A stretch of DNA of 45,073 nucleotides from Lachnospiraceae bacterium. Lineage in GTDB: Bacteria > Bacillota > Clostridia > Lachnospirales > Lachnospiraceae. Where the stretch lies: contig CAJTCH010000043.1 in the NCBI GenBank assembly GCA_910574715.1, positions 1 through 45,073 on the forward strand. The letters run 5' to 3'. The notes under the pieces were generated by a model. That model was not told where the DNA came from. It made no database searches and was given only the letters and a program-made list of their open reading frames with translations. The position numbers were made by a program, and so were the translations under genes. This document shows, in pieces, positions 23,702 to 32,879 of this stretch. The stretch's first letter is position 1, and every line of letters starts with the position of its first letter.

Positions 23702-24085
23702 ATGAGCAAAGAAGAGAGAAATACGTATACGATACAGACAGAAGAGAATCTTGGAGAGGTGAAGATCGCGGACGAGGTGGTAGCGATCATCGCAGGACTT
23801 GCGGCGACTGAGGTGGAGGGCGTCTCTTCTATGACAGGGAATGCGACGAGAGAGCTTGTAAGCAAGCTTGGCATGAAGTCTCTCTCTAAGGGTGTGAAGG
23901 TAGACGTCCTGGACGGGATTGTGACGGTATCCCTGGTATTGAACCTGAATTACGGATACAGTATCAAGGATACGACGCAGAAGGTTCAGGAGAAGGTGAA
24001 GGCGGCGATCGAGAACATGACGGGACTCGAGGTTGCCGACGTCAATATCCGTGTTGCCGGAGTGGATATGCCGGAGGAAGCATAA
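23702..24085 (+). CDS. Asp23/Gls24-family envelope stress protein
   Basis: A 127-residue Asp23 (DUF322) family protein. These small cytoplasmic proteins are linked to cell-envelope stress in Firmicutes and can associate with the membrane through AmaP-type partners. Family features are GEVKIADEVVAIIAGLAATEVEGV near the N-terminus, VTVSLVLNLNYGYSI in the middle and VNIRVAGVDM at the end. GGAGG lies upstream. The stop abuts the GTG start of nusB directly, so the two are translationally coupled. No AmaP-like partner is visible here. Confidence 0.88.
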   Translation: MSKEERNTYTIQTEENLGEVKIADEVVAIIAGLAATEVEGVSSMTGNATRELVSKLGMKSLSKGVKVDVLDGIVTVSLVLNLNYGYSIKDTTQKVQEKVKAAIENMTGLEVADVNIRVAGVDMPEEA

Positions 24086-24484
24086 GTGAAGAGGACAGAA
24101 TTAAGAGAACATATCTTTAAGGTGCTGTTTGGGATAGAGTTCTGTGAACCGGAGGAATTATCGGAGCAGTTGGAGCTTTATTTCGAGGAGCTTGAGGGTG
24201 CCAGAGAGCGGGATCTTAACTATATCCGGGAGAAGACACGGAGAATCGCAGAGGTGAAGGATGAGATCGATACTCTGCTGAATACGCATACTACAGGATG
24301 GAAGACAAGCCGTATGAACAAGGCGGATCTGACCATCCTGCGGCTTGCCGTTTATGAGATGAAGTGGGACGAGGATGTTCCTACAGGCGTTGCGATCGAC
24401 GAGGCGGTAGAATTGGCGAAGAAGTACAGCAGTGACGACGGACCGGCGTTCATCAATGCTGTACTGGCGAAGCTTGCGAAGTGA
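24086..24484 (+). CDS. nusB: Transcription antitermination factor NusB
   Basis: An all-helical RNA-binding protein (132 aa) that with NusE/S10 binds boxA RNA and promotes rRNA antitermination. It starts KRTELREHIFKVLFG, matching the NusB pattern R-x-R-x-A-x(2)-LFQ, and ends with the conserved DVPTGVAIDEAVELAKKYSSDDGPAFINAVL. The start is GTG, directly after the previous stop, with GGAGGAAG 7 bases upstream. Confidence 0.93.
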   Translation: MKRTELREHIFKVLFGIEFCEPEELSEQLELYFEELEGARERDLNYIREKTRRIAEVKDEIDTLLNTHTTGWKTSRMNKADLTILRLAVYEMKWDEDVPTGVAIDEAVELAKKYSSDDGPAFINAVLAKLAK

Positions 24485-24486
24485 CG

Positions 24487-24524
24487 GTAACCGTTCAGAC
24501 AGGGCAGCTTGCCTGAACGGTTAC
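24487..24524 (+). promoter_or_regulatory. Long hairpin between nusB and xseA
   Basis: Perfect 12-bp stem GTAACCGTTCAG/CTGAACGGTTAC around a 14-base loop. No T run follows, so it is more likely an RNA-processing, stability or attenuation element than a terminator. A loop-like motif CAGGGC-x-CTTGCCTG also appears after prfC near 23580. Confidence 0.45.
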
Positions 24525-24546
24525 AAGTGATGAGCGGAGAAGGGTT

Positions 24547-25752
24547 ATGGTTCGGAATGTATATACAGTGAAGCAGGTCAATGCTTACATCAAGAATATG
24601 TTTACTCAGGATTATATGCTGAACCGTATTTATGTGAAAGGCGAGGTATCCAACTGCAAGTACCATACCTCAGGTCATATCTATTTTTCACTGAAGGATG
24701 AGTCCGGAACGATTGCCTGTGTTATGTTTGCCGGGCAGCGGGGCGGGCTCTCTTTTCGTATGTGTGACGGACAGCAGATTGTAGTCTTTGGAGGGGTAAG
24801 TATCTATGAGAGGAGCGGTTCTTACCAGCTCTATGCGAAGGAGATCCGTCTGGACGGGGACGGCAGGCTCTATGAGCAGTTTCAGATGCTCAAGAAGGAA
24901 TTAGAAGAGATGGGGATGTTCGCGCCGGAATACAAGCAGCCGATTCCGGCTTATGCAGGGCGGATCGGTGTCGTGACGGCGCCTACCGGCGCGGCGGTGC
25001 GTGATATTATGAATATTGCCGCCCGCAGGAATCCTTTTGTCCAGTTGATCCTGTATCCGGCGCAAGTGCAGGGCGACGGTGCGAAGGAGAGCATTGTCCG
25101 GGGGATCCGGATGTTAGAAGAGGCGAAGGTGGACGTGATGATCGTGGGCCGCGGCGGAGGCTCAATCGAGGACTTGTGGGCATTTAACGAGGAGGAGGTT
25201 GCCAGAGCGATCTTCCAGTGCCGGGTTCCTGTGATCTCTGCGGTGGGCCATGAGACGGATACGACGATTGCGGATTATGTGGCGGATCTACGCGCGCCGA
25301 CTCCGTCTGCGGCGGCGGAGCTTGCGGTATATGATTACCGACAGCTTCAGGCACATCTGCAGGATAGCCGTGAGCGGCTGTCGCGCCTGCTTATGCAGAA
25401 GGTGAAGGCGGACCGGTCAAGGCTTCGGGAGTATCAGATGCATCTGAGATGTCTGCATCCGCGTTACCGCTTACAGGAGCAGCAGCAGAGATTATCCGAG
25501 TTAGAGGATGCTCTGCGTTTGCTGATGGACGGCAGATTGAAGGAGTCCAGGCACAGACTGGCGATCTATATGGAGGTCATGAAGGGTTTGTCTCCTATAA
25601 GGAAGCTGAACAAAGGATATTCCTATGTGGCCGGGGAAGACGGGAAAGCGGTCAGAAGTGTCGGGCAGGTCCGGCCGGGAAGCCAACTGGATATCTACGT
25701 GACGGACGGCAGGATCCGTGCCGTGGTGGAGGATGCAATCCTGCAATCCTAG
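24547..25752 (+). CDS. xseA: Exodeoxyribonuclease VII large subunit
   Basis: Catalytic subunit of ExoVII (401 aa), which degrades single-stranded DNA to oligonucleotides. The N-terminal OB fold reads YVKGEVSNCKYHTSGHIYFSLKD (about 27-49). The catalytic domain carries VVTAPTGAAVRDI, VGRGGGSIEDLWAFNEE and SAVGHETDTTIADYVADLRAPTPSAAAE, all strongly conserved in XseA. The C-terminal part is a long helical region (about 270-340) ending LNKGYSYV. It pairs with xseB, which starts 48 bp downstream. Confidence 0.95.
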   Translation: MVRNVYTVKQVNAYIKNMFTQDYMLNRIYVKGEVSNCKYHTSGHIYFSLKDESGTIACVMFAGQRGGLSFRMCDGQQIVVFGGVSIYERSGSYQLYAKEIRLDGDGRLYEQFQMLKKELEEMGMFAPEYKQPIPAYAGRIGVVTAPTGAAVRDIMNIAARRNPFVQLILYPAQVQGDGAKESIVRGIRMLEEAKVDVMIVGRGGGSIEDLWAFNEEEVARAIFQCRVPVISAVGHETDTTIADYVADLRAPTPSAAAELAVYDYRQLQAHLQDSRERLSRLLMQKVKADRSRLREYQMHLRCLHPRYRLQEQQQRLSELEDALRLLMDGRLKESRHRLAIYMEVMKGLSPIRKLNKGYSYVAGEDGKAVRSVGQVRPGSQLDIYVTDGRIRAVVEDAILQS

Positions 25753-25800
25753 TACATCACGGGGAACGAAACGCAGAGTGCACAAGAAAGGAGACGCGGC

Positions 25801-26034
25801 ATGGACGTCAGAATAGAAGAGACAGAGACGCAGGAAGAGTTAAGCCTTGAGGAATTATTTGAACAACTGGAAGATGTGATCCATAAGATGGAGGAGGAAG
25901 AAGTATCTCTTGAGGATTCTTTTGGTCTCTATCATAAGGGCATGGAACTGCTTAAGAATTGCAGCGGACGGATCGATGCGGTTGAGAAGAAGATGCTGAT
26001 CTTAGACGAAGAGGGAGGGACGCATGAATTCTAA
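25801..26034 (+). CDS. xseB: Exodeoxyribonuclease VII small subunit
   Basis: A 77-residue helical hairpin subunit that binds the XseA C-terminal helices. The core SLEELFEQLEDVIHKMEEEEVSLEDSF followed by YHKGMELLKNC is the family signature. AAAGGAGACG precedes the ATG. It overlaps ispA by 11 bp. Confidence 0.93.
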   Translation: MDVRIEETETQEELSLEELFEQLEDVIHKMEEEEVSLEDSFGLYHKGMELLKNCSGRIDAVEKKMLILDEEGGTHEF

Positions 26035-26935
26035 CAATAATATACAAGATTTTCAGAAGCAGATGAAGCAGAAGGTACAGAAGATCGAGGACATTTTACA
26101 GGAATACCTGCCGAAGCAGAGAGGATACCAGAGCGTGATCATGGAAGCTATGGGTTACAGTCTCTTAGCGGGAGGCAAGCGGCTCCGCCCCATGCTGATG
26201 CAGGAGACGTTTTGTCTGTATGACGGGACGAGCAAGGCGCTGCGTCCGTTTATGGCGGCGCTTGAGATGATACATACGTACTCTCTGGTGCATGACGACC
26301 TGCCGGCGATGGATAATGACGAATACAGGCGGGGGCGCAAGACCACGCACATCGTATATGGAGAGGATATGGGGATCCTTGCGGGGGATGCCCTGCTTAA
26401 TTATGCGTTTGAGACGGCATTCCGGGCGTTTGTAATCGAGCCGGAGAAAAGCCTGTCGATCGGACGGGCCTTGGCGGTGCTGGGTGAGAAAGCCGGGATC
26501 TACGGGATGATCGGCGGTCAGGTCATTGATGTGAAGGAGACCGGGCATACGGTTGCGAAGGATGTGCTGGATACGATCTACCGGCTTAAGACGGCGGCGC
26601 TTATTGAGGCGGCTATGATGATCGGGGCGATCCTCGGAGGCGCTTCCGAGGAGGATGTGAAGAAGGTTGAGCGTATCGCTGAATACGTGGGCGTGGCATT
26701 CCAGATCCAGGATGATATCCTGGATGTGACCAGTACCAGCGAGGTGCTAGGCAAGCCTGTGCACAGTGATGAGAAGAACGAGAAGACGACCTATGTTACC
26801 CTGATGGGGATCGATGAGGCGAAGAAGGAAGTAGAACGTCTGTCCAATGAGGCGATCACGCTTCTGCATCAATTGCCGGGGAAGAACGCATTCCTTGAAG
26901 AGCTTCTGCTCCAGTTGATCCACAGGAATAAGTAG
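26024..26935 (+). CDS. ispA: Polyprenyl (farnesyl/geranyl) diphosphate synthase
   Basis: Short-chain trans-prenyl transferase (303 aa) that condenses dimethylallyl and isopentenyl diphosphate to geranyl and farnesyl diphosphate, the precursor of undecaprenyl phosphate. The first aspartate-rich motif is DDLPAMD (91-97), the second QDDILD (229-234), with GGKRLRP (50-56) binding the diphosphate. GAGGGAGG sits 6 bases before the start, inside xseB. Directly upstream of dxs, it groups isoprenoid supply, which the polysaccharide lipid carrier also draws on. Confidence 0.94.
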   Translation: MNSNNNIQDFQKQMKQKVQKIEDILQEYLPKQRGYQSVIMEAMGYSLLAGGKRLRPMLMQETFCLYDGTSKALRPFMAALEMIHTYSLVHDDLPAMDNDEYRRGRKTTHIVYGEDMGILAGDALLNYAFETAFRAFVIEPEKSLSIGRALAVLGEKAGIYGMIGGQVIDVKETGHTVAKDVLDTIYRLKTAALIEAAMMIGAILGGASEEDVKKVERIAEYVGVAFQIQDDILDVTSTSEVLGKPVHSDEKNEKTTYVTLMGIDEAKKEVERLSNEAITLLHQLPGKNAFLEELLLQLIHRNK

Positions 26936-26983
26936 TACAAAACGGATGGGAATATCGGGACAAACAGACAAAGGGGGCGGACT

Positions 26984-28846
26984 ATGTTAGAGAGGATACA
27001 GAAGGAGAATGATATCAAAGATCTGCTGCCGGAGGAGTTAGACGGACTGGCAGACGAGATCCGGGAATTTCTGATCGAGAAGATCAGCAAGAGCGGAGGA
27101 CATCTGGCGTCCAATCTGGGGGTTGTGGAGCTTACGATCGCGATGCATCTGATCTTCGAACTTCCGAAAGACAAGATCATCTGGGATGTGGGGCATCAGT
27201 CTTATACGCATAAGCTTCTTACAGGGCGTAAGGACGGATTTGACGATCTGCGCAAATACGGAGGTATGAGCGGTTTCCCTAAGAGGAAGGAGAGCGCCTG
27301 CGATGCATTTGACACGGGGCACAGCTCTACATCCATATCGGCGGGGCTTGGCTATGTTCAGGCACGGGATCTTAAGGGGGAGGATTACAGTGTGATCTCC
27401 GTGATCGGGGACGGATCGCTGACCGGCGGCATGGCCTATGAAGCTCTCAACAACGCGTCTGCGTTGGAGACGAACTTTATTATCGTCCTGAATGATAACA
27501 ATATGTCAATCTCGGAGAATGTGGGAGGAATGTCCAGATATCTTGCCGGGCTTCGGACAGCGGATATCTATACGGGACTTAAGAAGGGGATTACGGAAGC
27601 TCTGCACCAGATTCCGGTGGTGGGGGATTCTATGATCAGGAAGATCCGCAAGACCAAGAGCAGTATCAAGCAGTTGGTCGTACCGGGCATGTTCTTTGAA
27701 GATATGGGAATTACTTATCTGGGGCCGGTTCCCGGACATCATATTCCGCTTCTGTGCCAGGCGTTCAGAGAGGCCCGGAGGGTAGACGGGCCGGTGCTTC
27801 TGCATGTGATAACAGAGAAGGGCAAGGGATATGAACCGGCGGAGAAGCATCCGGACAAGTTTCATGGGATCGGGCCGTTCCAGATCGAGACGGGAGAGCC
27901 GGAAGCGCCCAAGAAGAAGGACAGCTGTACCGATGTGTTCGGCAAGGTGCTCTGTGACGAGGCGAAGAACCGCCCGGAGGTGGCGGCGATCACGGCAGCC
28001 ATGGCTGACGGGACAGGCCTTTCCCGGTTTAGGAAGCTCTATCCCGACCGTTTCTTCGACGTGGGGATTGCCGAGGCACACGGGGTTACCTTTGCGGCGG
28101 GATTGGCGGCAGGCGGGATCCACCCGGTATTTGCCGTGTACTCTTCTTTTCTTCAGCGTGCCTATGATCAGCTTATCCATGATGTGGCGCTCCAGAATCT
28201 GCCGGTAGTCCTGGCGGTTGACCGGGCGGGGCTGGTGGGAAGCGATGGGGAGACGCACCAGGGGATCTTCGATCTGTCTTATCTGAGCAGTATTCCCAAC
28301 ATGACGGTCATGTCTCCGAAGCATAAGTGGGAATTGGCGGATATGCTCAGGTTCGCCCTTGATTACCAGGGACCGGTTGCCCTCCGTTATCCAAGGGGCG
28401 AGGCTTATGACGGATATCAGGAATTCAGGGCGCCGATCGAATACGGGAAGAGTGAGATGCTTTACCGGGAGTCGGGGATTGCGATCCTGTGCGTGGGTCA
28501 TATGTTTGAACCGGCGGTTCAGGTCAGGGAGCTGCTCAAGAGCAGGGGATATCCCTGTACGTTGGTCAATGTAAGGTTTGTGAAGCCGATCGACGAGGCG
28601 ATGGTCGCCGGCCTTTGTCAGGACCACACATTGATCGTGACCATAGAGGAGAATGTTCAGACCGGAGGTTTCGGGGAACATGTGATGGAATATATCTGCG
28701 GGAAGGACAGGAATGTGCGTATCTTACCGATTGCGCTTCCGGACGACTATGTGGAGCATGGGAGTATTGCGGCCCTCCGCAGGGAAACCGGGCTTGATGT
28801 GGAGACTATGGCAGGCAGGATCATGCGTGTATATGATGAACTGTGA
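26984..28846 (+). CDS. dxs: 1-deoxy-D-xylulose-5-phosphate synthase
   Basis: Thiamine-diphosphate enzyme (620 aa) joining pyruvate and glyceraldehyde 3-phosphate, the first step of the non-mevalonate pathway. HLASNLGVVELTIA and DVGHQSYTHKLLTG (His 71) are the N-terminal active-site stretches. GDGSLTGG (142-149) with NDNNMSIS is the thiamine/magnesium motif. The central transketolase domain has GIAEAHGVTFAAG, and the C-terminal domain follows. It begins after AAAGGGGGCGG. The 86-bp gap to tlyA is GC-rich. Confidence 0.96.
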   Translation: MLERIQKENDIKDLLPEELDGLADEIREFLIEKISKSGGHLASNLGVVELTIAMHLIFELPKDKIIWDVGHQSYTHKLLTGRKDGFDDLRKYGGMSGFPKRKESACDAFDTGHSSTSISAGLGYVQARDLKGEDYSVISVIGDGSLTGGMAYEALNNASALETNFIIVLNDNNMSISENVGGMSRYLAGLRTADIYTGLKKGITEALHQIPVVGDSMIRKIRKTKSSIKQLVVPGMFFEDMGITYLGPVPGHHIPLLCQAFREARRVDGPVLLHVITEKGKGYEPAEKHPDKFHGIGPFQIETGEPEAPKKKDSCTDVFGKVLCDEAKNRPEVAAITAAMADGTGLSRFRKLYPDRFFDVGIAEAHGVTFAAGLAAGGIHPVFAVYSSFLQRAYDQLIHDVALQNLPVVLAVDRAGLVGSDGETHQGIFDLSYLSSIPNMTVMSPKHKWELADMLRFALDYQGPVALRYPRGEAYDGYQEFRAPIEYGKSEMLYRESGIAILCVGHMFEPAVQVRELLKSRGYPCTLVNVRFVKPIDEAMVAGLCQDHTLIVTIEENVQTGGFGEHVMEYICGKDRNVRILPIALPDDYVEHGSIAALRRETGLDVETMAGRIMRVYDEL

Positions 28847-28932
28847 CCCTTGCGGCAGCCGCCGGATGTGCATGCAGGCATGTTCGACCGGCTCGCCGCC
28901 CGCGGGCATAAATTTGACAGACAGAGGTGAAT

Positions 28933-29742
28933 ATGAAGGAACGTTTGGATATATTACTGGTGAAAAGGAACCTTGCCCCCTCCCGTGAGAAGGCGAAGGC
29001 GATCATTATGTCCGGCAGCGTCTTCGTGGATGGTCAGAGAGAGGATAAGGCAGGAACTACATTTCCGGAGGAGGTCCTGATCGAGGTGCGGGGGCATGTC
29101 CTCCCCTATGTGAGCCGGGGAGGGTTGAAGCTTGAGAAAGCCCTTCAGAATTTTGACGTGGATGTGCAGGGCAAAGTGTGCACAGATGTGGGTGCGTCTA
29201 CAGGGGGATTTACAGACTGTATGCTTAAGAACGGCGCGTTGAGGGTCTATGCCATTGATGTGGGGCGGGGCCAGCTTGACTGGAAGCTTCGTCAGGATGA
29301 GCGGGTCGTCTGTATGGAGAAGACCAACATCCGCTATGTGACGCCGGAGGATCTGGGGGAACCCATAGACTTCTCTTCCGTTGATGTCTCGTTCATATCA
29401 CTGTCGAAGGTGCTTCCGCCGATCCACGCTTATCTTAAGGAGAGCGGAGAGGTAGCCGCCCTGATCAAGCCCCAGTTTGAAGCCGGGCGCGAGAAGGTGG
29501 GCAAGAAAGGTGTTGTCCGTGAGAAGAGCACCCATATCGAGGTGATCGAAGCCGTATTCAGGTATGCCGTGGATACGGGATTTGACGTGCTGGACCTTAC
29601 ATTTTCCCCGATCAGGGGACCGGAGGGGAATATTGAATACCTGATGCATCTTGGGAAATGTGAGGGGAAAGGAAGAATTGCCGGTTCGATTGATGTTCCC
29701 GGGGTTGCCGGCGAAGCGTTTGCGGCACTGTCGAAGACGTAG
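28933..29742 (+). CDS. tlyA: TlyA-family rRNA 2'-O-methyltransferase
   Basis: S4-domain plus FtsJ/RrmJ-like methyltransferase (269 aa). TlyA enzymes methylate ribose 2'-OH of cytidines in 16S and/or 23S rRNA; some homologues also have haemolysin annotations. The S4 RNA-binding part spans RLDILLVKRNLAPSREKAKAII to about residue 60. The SAM-binding motif is CTDVGASTGGFTDCML (about 78-93). SVDVSFISLSKVLPP and LIKPQFEAGREKVGKKGVVR are family blocks. ATG 28933 follows GAGGTG; GTG 28927 overlaps that site. This position between dxs and nadK is common in Clostridia. Confidence 0.93.
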   Translation: MKERLDILLVKRNLAPSREKAKAIIMSGSVFVDGQREDKAGTTFPEEVLIEVRGHVLPYVSRGGLKLEKALQNFDVDVQGKVCTDVGASTGGFTDCMLKNGALRVYAIDVGRGQLDWKLRQDERVVCMEKTNIRYVTPEDLGEPIDFSSVDVSFISLSKVLPPIHAYLKESGEVAALIKPQFEAGREKVGKKGVVREKSTHIEVIEAVFRYAVDTGFDVLDLTFSPIRGPEGNIEYLMHLGKCEGKGRIAGSIDVPGVAGEAFAALSKT

Positions 29743-29768
29743 GATATTTTATGAGGAACAGGTAAATG

Positions 29769-30614
29769 ATGGATAGGTTTTTGATTGTTACGAATGACGG
29801 AAAGGACACAGAGCATGCCGTGACCAGACAGGTGACGGAGCTTCTCTGTGCGGCGGGGAAGCAATGCGTCCTGTGCAAGAAGGATGAGCAGAAGAAGATT
29901 ATCAGGGATTCCGTGCCTGAGGAGATTGATTGTGCGGTAGTGATCGGAGGAGACGGAAGTCTTATTGAGGTGGCAAGGTTGTTCTGGGATAAGGCTATCC
30001 CGATCCTTGGCATTAATATGGGGACCTTAGGGTATCTGACGGAGGTAGAGGTCGGCGGCATCGAAGAGGCGGTCGGACAGGTCATAAGAGGCGATTATGT
30101 ACTTGAGAGGCGGATGATGCTGGAGGGAATATTCAGAGACGGGAGCGGGAAGGTGCGGTCGGATGTCTCTCTCAATGATATCGTAGTATCCCGGAAAGGG
30201 GAGCTGCATATCATTCATTTCCGGCTGTATGTGAACGGAGAACTTCTGAATGATTATGAGGCGGACGGGGTGGTACTGTCTACGCCTACGGGTTCAACGG
30301 CGTATAACCTGTCGGCGGGAGGGCCGATCGTGGAGCCTACGGCCTCCCTGATCGTTATCACGCCTATCTGTTCTCATGCCCTGAATACCAGGAGTATCGT
30401 CTTGTCCTCGGAGGATGAGATCGAGATAGCCATCGGTCCGGGGCGCAACGGGTCGAAGGAGGAGGTATATGTGGCGTTTGACGGGGCGGACACCATATCG
30501 CTTAAGACGGGCGATCGGGTGAAGGTAAGAAGGTCTGACGCGTCCGCTACGATCATGAAGCTAAGTAAGGTCAGCTTCCTGGAGACGCTGCGCAGAAAGA
30601 TGAAAGGAAATTAG
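29769..30614 (+). CDS. nadK: NAD kinase
   Basis: ATP-dependent phosphorylation of NAD to NADP (281 aa from ATG 29769; an adjacent ATG at 29766 is equally possible). GGDGSL (about 60-65) holds the catalytic aspartate, NMGTLGYL is the second conserved block, and SLNDIVVSR and TPTGSTAYNLSAGGPI form the NAD site. It starts 24-27 bp after tlyA and ends 4 bp before argR. Confidence 0.95.
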   Translation: MDRFLIVTNDGKDTEHAVTRQVTELLCAAGKQCVLCKKDEQKKIIRDSVPEEIDCAVVIGGDGSLIEVARLFWDKAIPILGINMGTLGYLTEVEVGGIEEAVGQVIRGDYVLERRMMLEGIFRDGSGKVRSDVSLNDIVVSRKGELHIIHFRLYVNGELLNDYEADGVVLSTPTGSTAYNLSAGGPIVEPTASLIVITPICSHALNTRSIVLSSEDEIEIAIGPGRNGSKEEVYVAFDGADTISLKTGDRVKVRRSDASATIMKLSKVSFLETLRRKMKGN

Positions 30615-30618
30615 CACC

Positions 30619-31068
30619 ATGAAGGGAAACAGACATGCGAAGATCATTGAACTGATCCAGAAGAATCATATAGAGACTCAGGAAGAACTGGCGGAGTATC
30701 TGAACCAGGAGGGATTCAAGGTGACTCAGGCAACGGTTTCCCGTGATATCAGGGACTTAAAGCTTACGAAGGTACCAGATAAGAACGGGAAACAGCGTTA
30801 TGCCGTACATCAGAATGAAGAAAATAGTATGGGTGAGAAATACATCAGAGTTTTAAGGGACGGTTTCCTTTCCATGGATATGGCCCAGAATATACTGGTC
30901 ATCAAGACCGTATCCGGTATGGCGATGGCGGTGTGTGCGGCGATCGACGCCATGAGGTGGAACGAGGTGGTGGGCAGTATTGCCGGTGATGATACGATCA
31001 TGTGTGCGATTCGAAGCGTAGAGGATACGGCGAGGGTGATGGATAAGATTGGCAGAATTGTGTTGTAG
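30619..31068 (+). CDS. argR: Arginine repressor ArgR/AhrC
   Basis: Arginine-responsive hexameric regulator (149 aa). The N-terminal winged helix-turn-helix (about 1-70) includes IIELIQKNHIETQEELAEYL and ATVSRDIRDLKLTK. The C-terminal oligomerisation and arginine-binding domain (about 80-149) ends GSIAGDDTIMCAIRS, where the paired aspartates bind arginine. It sits between nadK and recN, the usual Firmicutes order, and its stop codon forms part of the recN Shine-Dalgarno (TAGGAGG). Confidence 0.94.
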   Translation: MKGNRHAKIIELIQKNHIETQEELAEYLNQEGFKVTQATVSRDIRDLKLTKVPDKNGKQRYAVHQNEENSMGEKYIRVLRDGFLSMDMAQNILVIKTVSGMAMAVCAAIDAMRWNEVVGSIAGDDTIMCAIRSVEDTARVMDKIGRIVL

Positions 31069-31076
31069 GAGGCAGA

Positions 31077-32759
31077 ATGTTACAGAATTTACATGTGAAG
31101 AATCTGGCATTGATTGATGAGATAGAGGTGGAATTCGGGGACGGGCTTAACATCCTGACCGGTGAGACCGGAGCGGGCAAGTCCATTATACTTGGTTCTG
31201 TGAATCTGGCGCTTGGGGGACGCTATACGAAGGATATCTTGAGGCAGGGTGCGGAATACGGATTCGTGGAGCTGACCTTCCAGGTGGAGAATGAGCATCA
31301 GATCCGGGAACTTAGGGAGCTTGACATTTACCCGGAGGACGGGACTGTGGTACTTAGCCGGCGGCTGATGGAGAAGAGGAGCATAAGCAGGATCAACGGT
31401 GAGACGGTTCCGATCGCTCTTCTTAAGGAAGCGGCTTCTATACTGATTGATATCCATGGCCAGCATGAGCATCAGTCATTGCTATATAAGAAGAATCATC
31501 TGGGAATCGTGGATGCATTTGCAAGAGAGACGGCTTCAGATGTGAAGCAGAAGGTTCTTGAGGCATATAAGGCATATAAGGCGTGTGAAAAGGAATTAGA
31601 CGAGATGGAGACGGATGAGGCACAGCGGGCAAAGGAGCTGTCGTTTCTGAAGTTCGAGACCGGGGAGATCCGGGAGGCCGACTTAAAGACCGGGGAGGAC
31701 GAGGATCTCGAGGAGTTGTACCGCCGTATCGTGAACAGCAAGAGGATCGCCGAGTGCGTCAGCGAGGCATATCTCTATACCAGCGAAGGGAATGACAGCG
31801 CGAGCGAGAACTTAAGCCGTGCGATCCGTGCGGTCTCGGAGATCGTGGAATATGATGAGAGGGCTTCACAGATGTATGACCAGTTGGTGGAGATAGACAG
31901 CCTGCTGAATGATTTCAACAGGGAGCTGGCGGACTATGCGGACGAGTGCGAGTTCTCGGATGAAGAATTCCATGATACGGAGGAACGGCTCAATGAGATC
32001 AATCATCTGAAGACCAAGTACGGCAATACCATCGAAGAGATTCTTGCGTATTGCGCTGCACAGGAGAAGCGGCTTGCGGCGCTGGAGGATTATGATAATT
32101 ATATCGAAGATCTGCGGGCCAAAGCAAAGAAGTCGGAGGAAGAGTTAAGGAAGCAGGCGAAGAAGCTGTCCGCTATCCGCAGGAAGCAGGCGAAGGTGCT
32201 TTCAAAGTCCATCGAGGACGGGCTTAAGGATTTGAATTTCGAGAATGTGCAGTTTGAGATCGGCTTTGCGGAGACGAAGGGATATACGGCGGAAGGAATG
32301 GACGACGTAGAGTTCATGATCTCTCTGAACCCCGGACAGCCGCTTAAGCCCCTTGCCAGTGTGGCGTCCGGCGGGGAGCTGTCAAGGATCATGCTTGCGA
32401 TCAAGACTGTGATGGCGAGCCGTGACGAGATCGAGACGCTGATTTTTGACGAAATCGACGTGGGGATCAGCGGGAGGACGGCGCAGAAGGTGTCTGAGAA
32501 GATGGCGGTCATAGGGAAGGGACATCAGGTCATCTGTATTACCCATTTGGCGCAGATCGCGGCTATGGCTGACCGGCATTATCTGATCGAGAAGGCGTCC
32601 AGCAAAGGGGATACCCGGACGGATATCCGCAGGCTTGATGAGAATGAGTCGGTCCGGGAGCTGGCGAGGATCCTGGGCGGGGCGAAGATCACGGATACGG
32701 TGCTTAAGAGCGCGGTTGAGATGAAGGAGCTTGCAAGGCAGACGGTAAAGCAGATATAA
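31077..32759 (+). CDS. recN: DNA repair protein RecN
   Basis: SMC-like ATPase (560 aa) acting early in double-strand-break repair. Walker A is GETGAGKS (29-36); INGETVPIALLKEAASILIDIHGQHEHQSL is the RecN-specific stretch. Long coiled-coil arms span about 160-370. The signature SGGELSRIMLAIK lies near 428-441 and Walker B LIFDEIDVGISG near 455-466. It is the last gene of the operon; a terminator follows. Confidence 0.95.
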   Translation: MLQNLHVKNLALIDEIEVEFGDGLNILTGETGAGKSIILGSVNLALGGRYTKDILRQGAEYGFVELTFQVENEHQIRELRELDIYPEDGTVVLSRRLMEKRSISRINGETVPIALLKEAASILIDIHGQHEHQSLLYKKNHLGIVDAFARETASDVKQKVLEAYKAYKACEKELDEMETDEAQRAKELSFLKFETGEIREADLKTGEDEDLEELYRRIVNSKRIAECVSEAYLYTSEGNDSASENLSRAIRAVSEIVEYDERASQMYDQLVEIDSLLNDFNRELADYADECEFSDEEFHDTEERLNEINHLKTKYGNTIEEILAYCAAQEKRLAALEDYDNYIEDLRAKAKKSEEELRKQAKKLSAIRRKQAKVLSKSIEDGLKDLNFENVQFEIGFAETKGYTAEGMDDVEFMISLNPGQPLKPLASVASGGELSRIMLAIKTVMASRDEIETLIFDEIDVGISGRTAQKVSEKMAVIGKGHQVICITHLAQIAAMADRHYLIEKASSKGDTRTDIRRLDENESVRELARILGGAKITDTVLKSAVEMKELARQTVKQI

Positions 32760-32802
32760 TTCAATTATTTTTTGAGTAATTTACAGGAAATTATCACATA
32801 AT

Positions 32803-32841
32803 AGGATAGATATCCATATCAGAGGGTATCTATCCTTTTTT
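32803..32841 (+). terminator. Terminator after recN
   Basis: AGGATAGATA (32803-32812) pairs with TATCTATCCT (32827-32836) and is followed by TTTTT. It closes the operon that began near 23660. Confidence 0.8.
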
Positions 32842-32879
32842 GTCTGGAAATATGTATTTAAAAGCGGAGGTTTGTGAAG

